Below the pieces are notes generated by a model, which made no database searches, was not told where the DNA came from, and was given only the letters and a program-made list of their open reading frames with translations. A stretch of DNA of 64,000 bases from Ananas comosus (Eukaryota > Streptophyta > Magnoliopsida > Poales > Bromeliaceae), in assembly GCF_001540865.1 (NCBI RefSeq), contig NC_033630.1:8613586-8677585 (forward strand), written 5' to 3'. Below, piece after piece: positions 62,526 to 64,000 of the stretch. The number at the start of each line of letters is the position of its first letter. The first letter of the stretch is position 1. The translations under genes were made by a program, and so were the position numbers.

Positions 62526-64000
62526 AGATCATAAGTCATAAACACTGAATAAGCCATTCAAGGAGCTGGAAACAACAGACTACTGGCAACTCCAGCCATA
62601 TGGGACTCCCCACCCTAACAGCCAATCAACGGCTGCCTACTAATATGAAATGAGTATAGGATATGAACACTGCACTAACCAGCTCAAAGTATAGGATATG
62701 AACACTGTACTAACCAGCTCAAAGTATAGGATATGAACACTACACTAACCAGCTCAGAGTATAGGATATGAACACTGTACTAACCAGCTCAAAGTATAGG
62801 ATATGAATACTACACTAACCAGCTCAAAGTATAGGATATGAACACTGCACTAACCAGCTCAAAGTATAGGATATGAACACTGCACTAACCAGCTCAAAGT
62901 ATAGGACATGAACACTGCACTAACCAGCTCAAAGTATAGGATCAACTAGACTCACCAGTTAGGAACACCAAGTAACTCGTCATAAACGTATACAAACTCT
63001 CCTACAGCTACAACAGGGTAGGATCAACTGGACTCACCAGCCAAGAACACGAAGAAATGTCAACTGCTGGATACGCCAGCTACCCGGGACCCCCCGTCCT
63101 AACAGCCGACCAACGGCTGCCAACTAGTAACTCGTATAACGTAACTAGCGGGCTATGAGCAGCGTAAAGTGCTTGTGACCGCCAGACTAGGTGGCGTTCC
63201 TCACAAGAAAAGGCCTTTTCACCAACTTACCACTGTTGGGCACTCGGGATCTCCCCAATATACGTGACCTCTCATCATCACCGTAACCGAACTCCAGACG
63301 CCACGACTGGTTCTCTCGTCACCAAAATCTAACCCATGAAAACCTGACTAACAGGGCAACTGCGTATGCGGATATCATCGTCAACAACGTACGTATGAAT
63401 GCCAAGAAAGATATATGAACAGAACGATGATATCAAACTATGGGTCCATACAAAATATAAGAAGAATGTCATCGCCATCAGCAAAAATATGTAAGACAAG
63501 TACATAATAACAACGATGACATAAATCATATAGACGAGTAATGGAATATGTAGAGAAAGCAAATGATAACAAGGATGACATAAGGGTGACTAGGCATAAC
63601 AATATATCGAAAAGGACTAGGCCACTCATGAGGAGCGGAAGAAGCCGAACGCCATGGGTGACCCTCCCCTCTATACAAATGTACGAGAGTGGAGGGGGTG
63701 GTAAAAAAATCCATAGCGCCCGCTACTCATCACCCTGCTCTGCACTCCATGCACACATCGCCAGCTATCTCGAAGGCTGGGTCCAATAAAGCCATATCAA
63801 TAATAGGAATAATAAAGTCAACAATATCAAATCTATCAATATACCAAGTCATAAAAATAATGTAAACTTTTATACTTAAAAGCACTTACATAATTTGCCT
63901 AAAGACCTAAAACATTTTATTTTCCAAAAGATGGGGAGCACCATCGCAAAAATTTCTTATTTCCAAAGGCACATCCTTTGTTAAAAGTTTTCCAAAAGAC
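62526..64000. other. Second mirror-image stretch, LTR continuation reversed
   Basis: Read backwards, 64,000 to 63,950 matches 7,440-7,490. 63,690 to 63,620 gives GGGGGAGGTGAGAGCATG and then CCAGTGGGTACCG, matching 7,741-7,795. It matches 17,540-18,500 in the printed direction, consistent with both being mirrored. The left edge is between about 62,500 and 62,570; the right edge is outside the window. No frame here is real. Confidence 0.85.
62653..62940. repeat. 35-base tandem repeat, about eight units (mirrored stretch)
   Basis: Nine occurrences of GTATAGGA at about 35-base spacing. The unit contains GAACACTGCACTAACCAGCTC with few substitutions. Units are head to tail with no unique spacers. 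It lies in the mirrored stretch, so the true unit is its complement. The related LTR at 17,540-17,640 has only diverged ACTGGA..CCAGCC-type pieces. Confidence 0.9.

Noticed and set aside
62653..62940. CRISPR-like array
   Set aside because: Units are contiguous head-to-tail repeats without unique spacers, and the genome is a plant nuclear one.

Overview
This window comes from the nuclear genome of a flowering plant, probably a monocot. It is AT-rich and dominated by nested LTR retrotransposons, Mutator/FAR1-type DNA transposons and microsatellites. I recognise one convincing host gene: a sterol C5-desaturase (STE1/DWF7) on the minus strand, three exons between 60,859 and 51,458, split by two long repeat-filled introns.

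The main observation concerns the sequence itself. About 37 kb, from the 25-base N gap at 7,849-7,873 to about 44,800, is printed in mirror image: reversed but not complemented, which equals the bottom strand written 3'->5'. As printed, the stretch has no believable coding or repeat signal. If each base is complemented in place, or the text is read backwards, it becomes ordinary plant DNA. It then shows LTRs starting TGTAACAC, TGGTATCAGAGC primer-binding sites, Ty3/gypsy gag, protease (LFDTG), reverse transcriptase (FIDDILVYS) and integrase (YWWPGM), a Ty1/copia gag start, and a third copy of the transposon seen in normal orientation at 1.2-5.0 kb and 44.8-46.5 kb. A second mirrored stretch runs from about 62,530 to the window end. 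DNA does not reverse without complementing, so this is almost certainly an assembly or format error. Every reading frame called inside these stretches is meaningless.

Layout: 1-1,160 LTR remnant; 1,161-5,000 decayed FAR1/MULE transposon; 5,000-6,000 unassigned CpG-rich sequence; 5,998-6,850 MITE-like element; 7,143-7,848 LTR; N gap; 7,874-44,800 mirrored block. The mirrored block holds a transposon copy, several LTRs, a gypsy element at 18.6-27.1 kb, a recombined gypsy array at 28-44.8 kb and a copia element nested in it at 33.4-37.7 kb. Then 44,805-46,530 transposon copy; 46.6-47.1 kb LTR; 47.3-47.9 kb duplicated repeat; intergenic DNA; 51.46-60.86 kb STE1; 62,180 to the end an LTR whose later part is mirrored.

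STE1 should work in the endoplasmic reticulum in phytosterol and brassinosteroid precursor synthesis. Everything else is mobile or repeat DNA with no visible pathway connection to it.
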